Part shown: one piece after another, positions 16,977 to 24,842 of the stretch | Layout: each line of letters starts with the position of its first letter | Position numbering within the stretch: the first letter of the stretch is position 1 | Assembly: GCA_035539135.1 (NCBI GenBank) | Contig: DATLJD010000011.1 | Span: 118,009-182,008, forward strand | Direction: 5' to 3' | Source: JABFWF01 sp035539135 | GTDB taxonomy: Bacteria; Pseudomonadota; Gammaproteobacteria; Xanthomonadales; Xanthomonadaceae | Length of the DNA: 64,000 nucleotides | Notes under the pieces: model-generated | The model's input: the letters and a program-made list of their open reading frames with translations, nothing else | What the model was told of the DNA's origin: nothing | Databases searched by the model: none | Translations under genes and position numbers: made by a program

Positions 16977-17810
16977 TCAGTACACGACCGCGCGCGCCTG
17001 CACGAAGGCGTAGAAGAACACCGCGTCGGGATCCTTCTGCACCTGGTGCATCTCGCGCCGCAGGCCGTCGACCGTGTCGCGGTCGACCTTGCCCGCCTCC
17101 AGCAGCTGGTCGGCGGCCGACAGCAGCAGCTCCTCCCAGAACGCGATCATGCTCTTGCGCCGGGCCGGCTCGCGGTTGTCGAAGTGGAAGACCTTGATTT
17201 CGGTGGTCACGTCGTCAAAGCCGCCGGCCAGCAGCAGGTTGCCGAGCTTGGCGCCCACGAAGGGGTCGCCGCCGCTTTCGTGCTGGTAGTCGTTGAACGC
17301 CATCCAGTAGCGCCAGGTGTTGGGCGAATAGGGATCGAGCAGGAACGAGGAGTTCATCACCTCGGTGACGTAGACCGGCGCGCCCGGGGCCAGCACCCGG
17401 CGCACTTCCGCAAGCACCCGCGCGGGATCGGGCACGTGTTCGAGCACCCAGCACAGGAAGGCGCCGTCGAAGCTGCGCGGCTCGAACGGCAGGTCGGTGG
17501 CGTCGGCCTGGCGCAGGGCGTAGCGGCCCTCCAGCCACGGCATCGCGCCGAGCCTATGCGCGGCGGCGTCGAGCTGGGTCTGGCTGAGGTCGACGCCGGT
17601 GACGTGCAGGTCGGGAAAGCGCCGCAGCAGGATCTCGGTCTGCGCGCCGACGCCGCTGCCGACTTCCAGCAGCCGCTCCACGCCGTTGTAGTCGATATTG
17701 CGGAAGATGGTCGTTTCCGCCAGTCGCGCCTGCTTGACCAGGCGCGCCTGTTCGGTCGGCGAGAAACCGTGCAGGTAGGGGAATTCGTTGGGACGTTCGG
17801 TCTGCGGCAT
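16977..17810 (-). CDS. Class I SAM-dependent methyltransferase
   Basis: The 277-residue protein has a standard Rossmann methyltransferase core. Motif I is LLEVGSGVGAQTE at about 51-63, the acidic post-I residue is in VTGVDLSQTQLD, and the motif IV region is GAFLCWVLEHVPDP. An extra C-terminal helical part contains a Trp/Tyr-rich stretch (NTWRYWMAFNDY) that may shape a small-molecule pocket. The acceptor is unknown. ATG 17810 begins MPQTERPNEFPY. Upstream in-frame sequence runs into repeat DNA and was excluded. The gene sits alone between metK and dusB. Confidence 0.88.
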   Translation of the reverse strand: MPQTERPNEFPYLHGFSPTEQARLVKQARLAETTIFRNIDYNGVERLLEVGSGVGAQTEILLRRFPDLHVTGVDLSQTQLDAAAHRLGAMPWLEGRYALRQADATDLPFEPRSFDGAFLCWVLEHVPDPARVLAEVRRVLAPGAPVYVTEVMNSSFLLDPYSPNTWRYWMAFNDYQHESGGDPFVGAKLGNLLLAGGFDDVTTEIKVFHFDNREPARRKSMIAFWEELLLSAADQLLEAGKVDRDTVDGLRREMHQVQKDPDAVFFYAFVQARAVVY

Positions 17811-17923
17811 GCGGGGCTCCTTCGCCGCGAGTGTAGGCCGCCATGGCGGAGGGTGGCGTCCACGCCCGGGAGACGAATAACGGAGGAGACAGGAAGCGGA
17901 GTCGGCTTGGGAGTTCTGGTAGG

Positions 17924-18033
17924 GCGCGGCGGGCGGGAGAGGCAGGCAGGACACGCCGTGAATCCGTCCATGGAGGCTCGGATGCGCCATCCATGGCGCA
18001 TACGGTCCTGCCCACCTCTCCCGCCCACCGCGC
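17924..18033. repeat. Long imperfect inverted repeat (palindromic intergenic element)
   Basis: Nested arms pair across 110 bases. GCGCGG, GGGCGGGAGAGG and GGCAGGAC on the left match their complements on the right. A perfect inner hairpin (ATGCGCCAT-CC-ATGGCGCAT, 17982-18001) sits near the middle. It fills most of the 255-base gap before dusB and contains no credible gene. The core GCCATCCATGGC recurs at 37472. Confidence 0.8.
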
Positions 18034-18065
18034 TCGCCGCGCCTGCCTAGCAACGCTGGCGAAGC

Positions 18066-19064
18066 TCAGGCCGCGGCCGGCAGCTCCGGCGCGACGCCGG
18101 CGACCAGCGCGTCGAAGTAGTCGCGGGTGAGGCGCAGCTGCGCGTCCGCGGTTTCCGCGCGGTTGACGACGTGGCGGAACGCGGCGTTCTCCGGACGGTC
18201 CTTCGCGTACCAGCCCAGGTGCTTGCGCGCGATGCGCACGCCGGCCGGCTCGCCGTAGAACGCGTGCAGGTGGGCGAGGTGCGAGAGCAGCACGTCGCGC
18301 ACCTCGGTGAGCGGGGGCTCGGGCAGCAACTCGCCGGTAGCGAGGTAGTGCGCGACCTCGCGGAAGATCCACGGCCGGCCTTGCGCCGCGCGCCCGATCA
18401 TCACCGCGTCGCACCCGGTGTGGCGCAGCACCGCTTCCGCCTTGCGCGGCGAATCCACGTCGCCGTTGGCGATCACCGGGATCGACAGCGCCGCCTTGAC
18501 CTCGGCGATCGTGTCGTACTCGGCCATGCCGGTGTAGTGCTGGTCGCGGGTGCGGCCGTGGATCGCCAGTGCGGCGATGCCGGCGGCTTCGGCGATGCGC
18601 GCGATCGCCAGCGCGTTGCGCGCGTGCGCCGCCCAGCCGGTGCGGATCTTCAGTGTGACCGGCACGTCCACCGCCGCAACGACGGCGTCGAGGATGTGGC
18701 CGACCAGCGCCTCGTCGCGCATCAGCGCCGAGCCGGCCCAGGCGTTGCAGACCTTCTTCGCCGGGCAGCCCATGTTGATGTCGACCAGCTGCGCGCCGTG
18801 GGCGACGTTGTGGCGCGCGGCGTCGGCGAGCGTCGCCGGATCCGTGCCGGCGATCTGCACGCTGACCGGGGCCGGCTCGCCGGCGTGGTCCATCCGGCTG
18901 CGCGACTTGGCGGTGTGCCAGAAGCGCGGGTCGGAGGTGGTCATTTCCGACACGCACAGGCCCGCGCCCAGCCGCTTGCACAGGACGCGGAACGGCTTGT
19001 CGGTCACGCCCGCCATGGGCGCGAGCACGACCTGCGGAGCGATGAGGTGGGACCCGATGCGCAT
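18066..19064 (-). CDS. dusB: tRNA-dihydrouridine synthase B
   Basis: This FMN enzyme reduces specific uridines in the tRNA D-loop. The protein has 332 residues. APMAGVTDKPFR is near the N-terminus, and NMGCPAKKVCNAWAGSALM carries the catalytic cysteine near residue 100. IHGRTRDQHYTG and VIANGDVDS are also present. It groups by motif with DusB rather than DusA or DusC. In enterobacteria dusB is cotranscribed with fis, but no fis gene follows here. A TAGAAT box six bases before the ATG suggests a leaderless message. Confidence 0.93.
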   Translation of the reverse strand: MRIGSHLIAPQVVLAPMAGVTDKPFRVLCKRLGAGLCVSEMTTSDPRFWHTAKSRSRMDHAGEPAPVSVQIAGTDPATLADAARHNVAHGAQLVDINMGCPAKKVCNAWAGSALMRDEALVGHILDAVVAAVDVPVTLKIRTGWAAHARNALAIARIAEAAGIAALAIHGRTRDQHYTGMAEYDTIAEVKAALSIPVIANGDVDSPRKAEAVLRHTGCDAVMIGRAAQGRPWIFREVAHYLATGELLPEPPLTEVRDVLLSHLAHLHAFYGEPAGVRIARKHLGWYAKDRPENAAFRHVVNRAETADAQLRLTRDYFDALVAGVAPELPAAA

Positions 19065-19070
19065 GCACGC

Positions 19071-19076
19071 ATTCTA
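19071..19076 (-). promoter_or_regulatory. -10 box TAGAAT of dusB, leaderless type
   Basis: On the minus strand TAGAAT is followed by GCGTGC and then the ATG of dusB. A start at the usual distance would fall on the start codon itself. Confidence 0.5.
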
Positions 19077-19107
19077 CCGGCGCGCCCGTGCGCGCCCGGC
19101 GCGCGGA

Positions 19108-20070
19108 TCAGCCGAAGCGCGCCTCGACCTCGGCGCGGGCGGGCATGGACAGCGCGGCGCCGGGCCGTTCGGTGGACAGCGCGGCGTAGCGGCCGGCGAA
19201 GCGCACGTGCTCGGCGAAGGCGCGCTGCGGCTGCATCGCCAGCGCCGCGGCCAGGGCGCCGTTGAAGGCGTCGCCGGCGCCGGTGGTGTCCACCACGCGC
19301 GCCGGCTCGGCGGCCACGCGGTAGCTCACCGCGTCGTCGCCGCGCCGCGCATCGTCCGGATGGGAGACGAAGCAACCGGACGCGCCGAGGGTGACGACGA
19401 CCGTGCCGTGCGGCAACAGCGCGCGGCATGCGGCGTGCAGCGCGTCGTCGGTGCTGGCGGCGACGGCGTCGGCGGTCAGGGCGCGGTCGAGGTGGCGCTG
19501 GAGGAGCGCGGAAAGCTCGCTCTCGTTCGGCGTCAGCACCGTGCTGGCGGCGAGCAGGTCCTTGGTGGTGGCGGCGTTGGCGGGCGCGGGATTGAGCAGG
19601 GCGAGCGCGCCGTGCGCACGGGCCAGGCGCAACGCTTCGGCAATCGCGTCCATCGGCGACTCCAGCTGCGCCAGCACCACTCGCGCGTCGCCAAAAACGT
19701 CCCGCTCGCGGGCGAGAAAGCCGGCCGACAGCGCGGCGTTGGCCCCGGCGCCGATCGCGATCATGTTGCGGCCGTCGGCGTCCACGCAGATGCCTGCAGT
19801 GCCGGTTGGCGCGTCGCTGGGCTCGGCCCGCAGGTCGATGCCATCGGCGGCGGCGAGCTCGCGCGCCCAGTGGGCGCCTGCGTCATCGCCCAGCGCGCAC
19901 AGGAAGGTGGTGGACGCCCCCGCGCGCGCCGCCGCGACCGCCTGGTTGAAGCCCTTGCCGCCGGGGCCGCTGGCGTAGCGCCCGGCGCGCGTCTCGCCCG
20001 GCGCGGGCAGCGCGTCCAGCGTCCACACGTGGTCGACGTTGAACGAGCCGGCGACGACGACCCGCGCCAT
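19108..20070 (-). CDS. rbsK: Ribokinase
   Basis: The 320-residue PfkB-family sugar kinase phosphorylates D-ribose to ribose 5-phosphate. The N-terminal GSFNVDHVWTLDALPAPGET, the GGKGFNQAVAAARAGA motif and the C-terminal DTTGAGDAFNGALA signature with the catalytic Asp are all present. It begins four bases after the MFS transporter stop and is in one operon with it. If that transporter takes up nucleosides, the kinase would recycle the ribose released from them. Confidence 0.92.
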   Translation of the reverse strand: MARVVVAGSFNVDHVWTLDALPAPGETRAGRYASGPGGKGFNQAVAAARAGASTTFLCALGDDAGAHWARELAAADGIDLRAEPSDAPTGTAGICVDADGRNMIAIGAGANAALSAGFLARERDVFGDARVVLAQLESPMDAIAEALRLARAHGALALLNPAPANAATTKDLLAASTVLTPNESELSALLQRHLDRALTADAVAASTDDALHAACRALLPHGTVVVTLGASGCFVSHPDDARRGDDAVSYRVAAEPARVVDTTGAGDAFNGALAAALAMQPQRAFAEHVRFAGRYAALSTERPGAALSMPARAEVEARFG

Positions 20071-20074
20071 GGCG

Positions 20075-21352
20075 CTACGGGCTGCCGACGTCGGCGGCGC
20101 CGTGCGCGGGCATGGCGTGCGCCGCCCCGCGCGGCGCGCGGAACAGCGGCACGAACAGCACCGCCATGCCCAGCGCGTACAGCGCGAACGTCACCCAGAT
20201 TCCGTGCCAGTCCTTGCCGCCGGCGGCATCGGTGAACCAGCGGTCGATCATCCAGCCGCTGATCGCGCTGCCGAGGATCGCGCCGATGCCGTTGGTCATC
20301 AGCATGAACAGCCCCTGCGCGCTGGCGCGAATGCGCGGGTCGCTCTGCTGCTCCACGAACAGCGAACCGGAGATGTTGAAGAAGTCGAAGGCCATGCCGT
20401 AGACGATGCAGCTGAGCACGATCATCCACAGTCCGGCGCCCGGGTCGCCGTAGGCGAACAGGCCGAAGCGCAGGAACCAGGCGAGCATGCTCATCGTCAT
20501 CACCGCCTTGATCCCGAAGCGCCTCAGGAAGAAGGGGATGGTGAGGATGAACAGCGTTTCCGACACCTGCGAGATCGACATGATGATCGCGGGGTAGCGC
20601 ACCGCGAGCGTGTCCTGGAAGGCCGGCACGGCGGCGAAGTCGTGCAGGAATGTGTCGCCGTAGGCGTTTGTCAGCTGCAGTGCCGCGCCCAGCAGCATCG
20701 CGAACACGAAGAACACCGCCATGTTGCGGTCGCGGAACAGGCGGAAGGCCGACAGCCCCAGCACGTCCACCAGCGCGCGGCTTTCGCCACGGCCGAGTCG
20801 CGGCGGCGCCGGCGGCAGGGTGAAGGCGTACAGCCCGAGCACGATCGCCGCCGCGGCGGCGACGTAGAACTGGCCGGGCGAGGTCTCCAGCCCGAGCAGG
20901 CTGGTCGTCCACAGCGCGACGATGAAGCCGATCGTGCCCCACACCCGGATCGGCGGGTAATCGCGCACGACGTCCAGGCCTTCCTGCTTGAGCGCGTTGT
21001 AGGCCACCGCGATCGCCAGCGAGATGGTCGGCATGTAGCAGATCATCGTCGCCAGCATCACCCAGAACATGGTGTGCGGATCGTCCACCGCCGGCACCAG
21101 CGCCAGCAGCGCGCCGCCGGTCAGGTGCAGCGCGCCGTACAGCTTCTGCGCGCTGATCCACTTGTCGGCGACCACCCCCATCAGCGCCGGCATGAACAGC
21201 GCGGCGATGCCCATGGTCGAGAAGATCGCGCCGAAGCTGGTGCCCGACCACTGGCGGTTCTGGAACCAGTAGGCGCCGATCGTCAGCAGCCATGCCCCCC
21301 AGATGAAGAACTGGAGGAAATTCATCAGCACCAGGCGCAGTTTCAGGCTCAC
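20075..21352 (-). CDS. MFS nucleoside permease (NupG/XapB type)
   Basis: The 425-residue inner-membrane protein has about 12 predicted helices. It opens with LRLVLMNFLQFFIWGAWLLTIG, the usual start of the nucleoside:H+ symporter family, and has the family phrase RVWGTIGFIVALW near residue 135. It probably imports nucleosides by proton symport. The start is GTG with AAGGGG upstream. It is followed directly by rbsK, which fits nucleoside use. Confidence 0.85.
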   Translation of the reverse strand: MSLKLRLVLMNFLQFFIWGAWLLTIGAYWFQNRQWSGTSFGAIFSTMGIAALFMPALMGVVADKWISAQKLYGALHLTGGALLALVPAVDDPHTMFWVMLATMICYMPTISLAIAVAYNALKQEGLDVVRDYPPIRVWGTIGFIVALWTTSLLGLETSPGQFYVAAAAAIVLGLYAFTLPPAPPRLGRGESRALVDVLGLSAFRLFRDRNMAVFFVFAMLLGAALQLTNAYGDTFLHDFAAVPAFQDTLAVRYPAIIMSISQVSETLFILTIPFFLRRFGIKAVMTMSMLAWFLRFGLFAYGDPGAGLWMIVLSCIVYGMAFDFFNISGSLFVEQQSDPRIRASAQGLFMLMTNGIGAILGSAISGWMIDRWFTDAAGGKDWHGIWVTFALYALGMAVLFVPLFRAPRGAAHAMPAHGAADVGSP

Positions 21353-21451
21353 GCGGTCGTCCCCTTGCGACGCGGCCGCGGGAGCGCGGCGCTGGCGCAG
21401 CGTAGGGGCAAATGCGCGCGGAGTGAAGCGACGCCGTCGGCGTTGCCGCGT

Positions 21452-22585
21452 TCAGGCGTCGCGCGCGACCGCCCGGTTGCTGCCGCCGCGCTTGGCCTGG
21501 CGCAGGCGGCGGTCGGCGCTGTGCAGCAGGCCGGAGAGGTCGGCGCCGTCCTGCGGCCAGGCGGCGAGGCCGGCGCTGAAGGTGATCCGCTGCGGTTCGG
21601 CGCCATAGGCGGGCACGAACGGGCGCGCGGCCAGCCCGCGGCGCAGGCGCTCGACCCGCTCCCACGCGCTGCCCAGCGGGCAGCGCAGGAGCAGCACGAA
21701 TTCCTGGCCGCCGATGCGGGCGATGTGCTCCTCCGGCTCCAGGCTCTCGGCGAGCAGGCCGACCACGTGGCGCAGGGCGCGGTCGCCGTCGCGGTGGCCG
21801 ATCTCGTCGTTGATGCGGCGGAAGCGGTCGAGGTCGAGCAGGACCAGGGTCAGCGAGCCGCCCTCGGCGCGCGCCTCCTCGCAGATGCCGGGCATGCGCT
21901 GGGCCAGCCACAGGCGGTTGGGCAGGCCGGTCAGGCCGTCGCGCCCGGACAGCTGGATCAGCCGCTGCATGCGTTGCACGATCGCCAGCGTCAGCAGCCC
22001 CATCAGCAGCAGCAGGAGCAGGCGCTCGACCTGGGCGCCGGCCGACACCGTGCCGTAGTCGGCGGACACCAGCTGGTCGGGGTCGGCGCCGGCGATCAGG
22101 ATCCACGCCAGCAGCGCGTACTGGACGATCGCCAGCGAGCCGAGGTACAGGGTCAGCCGGCCGTCGTTGCGCAGCGCGGTCAGCGCGATCGCGAACAGGT
22201 AGAACGCCCACACCACCATGCTGTTGAGGGCGGCGGCGCGATCGCCGAGGGCGAGCAGGGCGAGCACGCCGGTGGTCGCGCTGACGTCCCAGGTGCCGGT
22301 CGCGTAGGGCAGCCAGCCGTGCCGGCGCGGGCGCCGCGCGAGCGCCAGCCAGACCTGGGCGATCAGGTTGATCGCCACCGCCGCGCCCAGCCCGATCAGG
22401 GTCTCGACGACACGCGCGCCGCCGAGCGCATTGGCCAGCGGCAGCAGCAGCACCAGCGCCGACAGCAGGGCGCGCACCCGCGCCACCAGCAGTTCGCCGC
22501 CGGCGCCCTGCTCGAGCATGATTTCGTCGGGCCGCGCCAGCAGCGTCGCCAGCCACTCGCGCAGCCATCCCTTCGATTCGGCCAC
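21452..22585 (-). CDS. Membrane GGDEF-domain protein with degenerate GGQEF signature
   Basis: The 377-residue protein has five or six membrane helices (about 35-200) and a C-terminal GGDEF domain. The domain keeps DGLTGLPNR and the LLDLDRFRRIND metal motif. The active-site loop reads RIGGQEF, with glutamine in place of the acidic residue that binds metal and is needed for c-di-GMP synthesis. No RxxD inhibitory site is seen. It may be inactive, a GTP or c-di-GMP sensor, or weakly active. The GTG start has GGGGAG upstream. It is the last gene of a three-gene c-di-GMP cluster. Confidence 0.88.
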   Translation of the reverse strand: MAESKGWLREWLATLLARPDEIMLEQGAGGELLVARVRALLSALVLLLPLANALGGARVVETLIGLGAAVAINLIAQVWLALARRPRRHGWLPYATGTWDVSATTGVLALLALGDRAAALNSMVVWAFYLFAIALTALRNDGRLTLYLGSLAIVQYALLAWILIAGADPDQLVSADYGTVSAGAQVERLLLLLLMGLLTLAIVQRMQRLIQLSGRDGLTGLPNRLWLAQRMPGICEEARAEGGSLTLVLLDLDRFRRINDEIGHRDGDRALRHVVGLLAESLEPEEHIARIGGQEFVLLLRCPLGSAWERVERLRRGLAARPFVPAYGAEPQRITFSAGLAAWPQDGADLSGLLHSADRRLRQAKRGGSNRAVARDA

Positions 22586-22649
22586 TCCGCTCCCCGTCCA
22601 TGCGCGCAGGCCATGAGCATAGCGGCAGCCGGCGGCGGCGGGGCCCGGA

Positions 22650-24842
22650 TCAGCGGACCAGCGTGGCGAAGTAGGCGTCCAGCGGTTGCGGGCGGTCGAT
22701 CGCGAAACCCTGCGCGTAGTCCACCCCGAGCGCGGCCAGGGCGTCGCGCACCGACAGGCTCTCGGTGTGCTCGGCGATCGTGCGCTTGCGCAGCATGTGC
22801 GCGATGCGGGTGATGGAGCGCACCACCTCGCCGGCCAGCGGCGAGGTTTCCATGTCGCGCACGAAACTGCCGTCGATCTTGATGAAGTCCACGTCCAGCG
22901 CGCGCAGGTGGCCGAACGAGCAGAAGCCGGTGCCGAAGTCGTCGAGCGCGAACCGGCAGCCGAGCGCGCGCAGGTCGTCGATCACCCGCTGCGCGCGGTT
23001 GGGGTCGCGCATCGCGCTGGTCTCGGTGATCTCGAAGCACAGGCGGTTGGGCGGGAAGGTGCTGCGGTGCAGGCGCTCGGCGACGAAGCCGACGAAGCCC
23101 TCGTCGAGCAGGGTGCCGGCGGACAGGTTGATCCCGCACATCGCGACCTTCGCGGCCGCTTCCGGGTTCTGCTCGAGCTGGGCGATCGCCATCCGCACCA
23201 CCTCGCGGTCGATGCGCACGGCGAGGCGGAAGCGCTCGGCCGCGGGGATGAAGCGGTCCGGCAGGTGCGGGGTGCCGCCGCGGGTGTCGCGCATGCGCAG
23301 CAGCAGCTCGAAGTGGGCGCCGTCCTCGCGCCGCTGCAGCGGCGCGATCGACTGCGCGTAGAGCAGGAAGCCGCCGTGCTGCACCGCCTCGCGGATGCGC
23401 ACCGTCCAGCGCATGCCCGAGGTCGGGTCCGAAAGCCCGCCGCCGGCGCTGCTGCCGGCGACCACCACCCGGTCGCCGCCGAGTTCCTTGGCGCTGAAGC
23501 AGGCGGCGTCGGCCTGCGACAGGACCTCGGCGAATTCGACGTGGCCTGGCTGGAACGGCACCAGGCCGACGCTGGCGGTGGTGCCGTATTGCTCGCCGTC
23601 GAACAGGCAGCGGCACTCGTCCACCGCGTGCAGCAGGCCCTGCGCGCGCTCGCGGGCGATGGTGGGGGTGGCGTTGTGCAGCAGCACCACGAATTCGTCG
23701 CCTCCGAGGTGGCCGAGCAGGTCGCCGTCCTGCATGCGCGCGCGCAGGGCGTCGGCGACGCTGGCGATCAGCGCGTCGCCGGCGCGATGGCTGGCGGTGT
23801 CGTTGACCAGCTTGAGGTTGTCGAGGTCGATGTAGGCCAGCGCCAGCGGCACGTTGGCCGGGTCGCGCAGCACCTCGCGCACGCCGGCCTCGAAGCTGCC
23901 GCGGTTGGGCAGGCCGCTGAGCGCGTCGGTGCTGGCGCGGCGCAGCAGCCGGCGCGCGGCGGCGCGGTATTCGTTGACGGTCAGGGTCAGCACCATCGGC
24001 AGGATCGCCAGCAGGCACAGGTAGACCAGCAGGCCGGCGGTCTCGAAGGTGGACAGGCCGGGGTCGAAGCCGGCCACGCCGAGGCTGGCGAAGCTGGCGA
24101 TCAACGCCACCGTCAGGGTGCTCGACACCGCGGTGCGCAGCGGTCCGAACCGCAGCGCGCTCCACAGCATCACCGCCAGCGGCAGGCTGGTCAGCCCGAG
24201 CGGGAAGTGCTGGCGCAGGCTCATGCCCCAGGCCATCAGCAGGAAGCCGGCGGCCAGCGCGATGTTCCACAGCAGGCTTTCGCCGGGTCCGCCAGGATGC
24301 GGTCGCGGGCGGCGCGGATACTGCAGGTGGTCGACGGCGAACATCACCGCCGGCGACAGCGAGGCGACCCCGAGCACGTCGCCCAGGCCCCAGCGCAACT
24401 GCGCGGCGGGCAGCGCCGCCCACTCGACCATGCCCGCGTGGTGCATGCCGTAGCCGCCGATCAGCCCGCCGACCAGGGCCATCAGCACGCCACCGCCGAG
24501 CATGCGGAAGCCGTAGCGGACGGTGCCGGGGCGCACGCCCGGGTCGCGGCGCGCCAGCCAGCCGCCGGCGAGCACGCCGGCGAAGTTCGCGCCCGCCGAC
24601 CAGGGCAGGAAGGCCGGTGGCACCGGCGCCAGCCACAGGTGCACCAGGACGGTCGCGATCGGCACCAGCAGCGACCAGCGCAGCCCGCGCAGCGCCACCA
24701 GCACGAGCGCCAGGCCCGAGGCCGGCCAGTACAGCGCGACCTGCCCGGGCAGGGGCATCGACTGCAGCGCGAACCACGCGCAGCCGAGGTAGGCGGCCAG
24801 GAAGCCCAGCGCGAGCCCCGCCTGCCGCAGCGCGCGCTTCAT
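22650..24842 (-). CDS. MASE1-GGDEF-EAL protein (c-di-GMP turnover)
   Basis: The 730-residue protein has an N-terminal MASE1 membrane sensor (about 1-290, eight or so helices). A GGDEF domain (about 305-460, signature HLGGDEF) and an EAL domain (about 485-730) follow. The EAL motif is written ELL, but the metal and catalytic residues remain: NLS, EITET, DDFGTG, KID, AE and QGF. It is therefore probably a working phosphodiesterase. The GGDEF domain has His where Arg usually precedes GGDEF. Its ATG overlaps the stop of the Reg_prop-GGDEF gene (ATGA), so the pair is coupled. Confidence 0.92.
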   Translation of the reverse strand: MKRALRQAGLALGFLAAYLGCAWFALQSMPLPGQVALYWPASGLALVLVALRGLRWSLLVPIATVLVHLWLAPVPPAFLPWSAGANFAGVLAGGWLARRDPGVRPGTVRYGFRMLGGGVLMALVGGLIGGYGMHHAGMVEWAALPAAQLRWGLGDVLGVASLSPAVMFAVDHLQYPRRPRPHPGGPGESLLWNIALAAGFLLMAWGMSLRQHFPLGLTSLPLAVMLWSALRFGPLRTAVSSTLTVALIASFASLGVAGFDPGLSTFETAGLLVYLCLLAILPMVLTLTVNEYRAAARRLLRRASTDALSGLPNRGSFEAGVREVLRDPANVPLALAYIDLDNLKLVNDTASHRAGDALIASVADALRARMQDGDLLGHLGGDEFVVLLHNATPTIARERAQGLLHAVDECRCLFDGEQYGTTASVGLVPFQPGHVEFAEVLSQADAACFSAKELGGDRVVVAGSSAGGGLSDPTSGMRWTVRIREAVQHGGFLLYAQSIAPLQRREDGAHFELLLRMRDTRGGTPHLPDRFIPAAERFRLAVRIDREVVRMAIAQLEQNPEAAAKVAMCGINLSAGTLLDEGFVGFVAERLHRSTFPPNRLCFEITETSAMRDPNRAQRVIDDLRALGCRFALDDFGTGFCSFGHLRALDVDFIKIDGSFVRDMETSPLAGEVVRSITRIAHMLRKRTIAEHTESLSVRDALAALGVDYAQGFAIDRPQPLDAYFATLVR

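Noticed and set aside
17820..17923. Gene in the gap between the methyltransferase and dusB
   Set aside because: The possible frames are short and cover repeat DNA; no ribosome site or recognisable protein is present.
22650..24842. Degenerate EAL domain because the motif reads ELL
   Set aside because: The essential Glu is kept, and the other metal and catalytic residues (N, E, DD, K, E, Q) are present.
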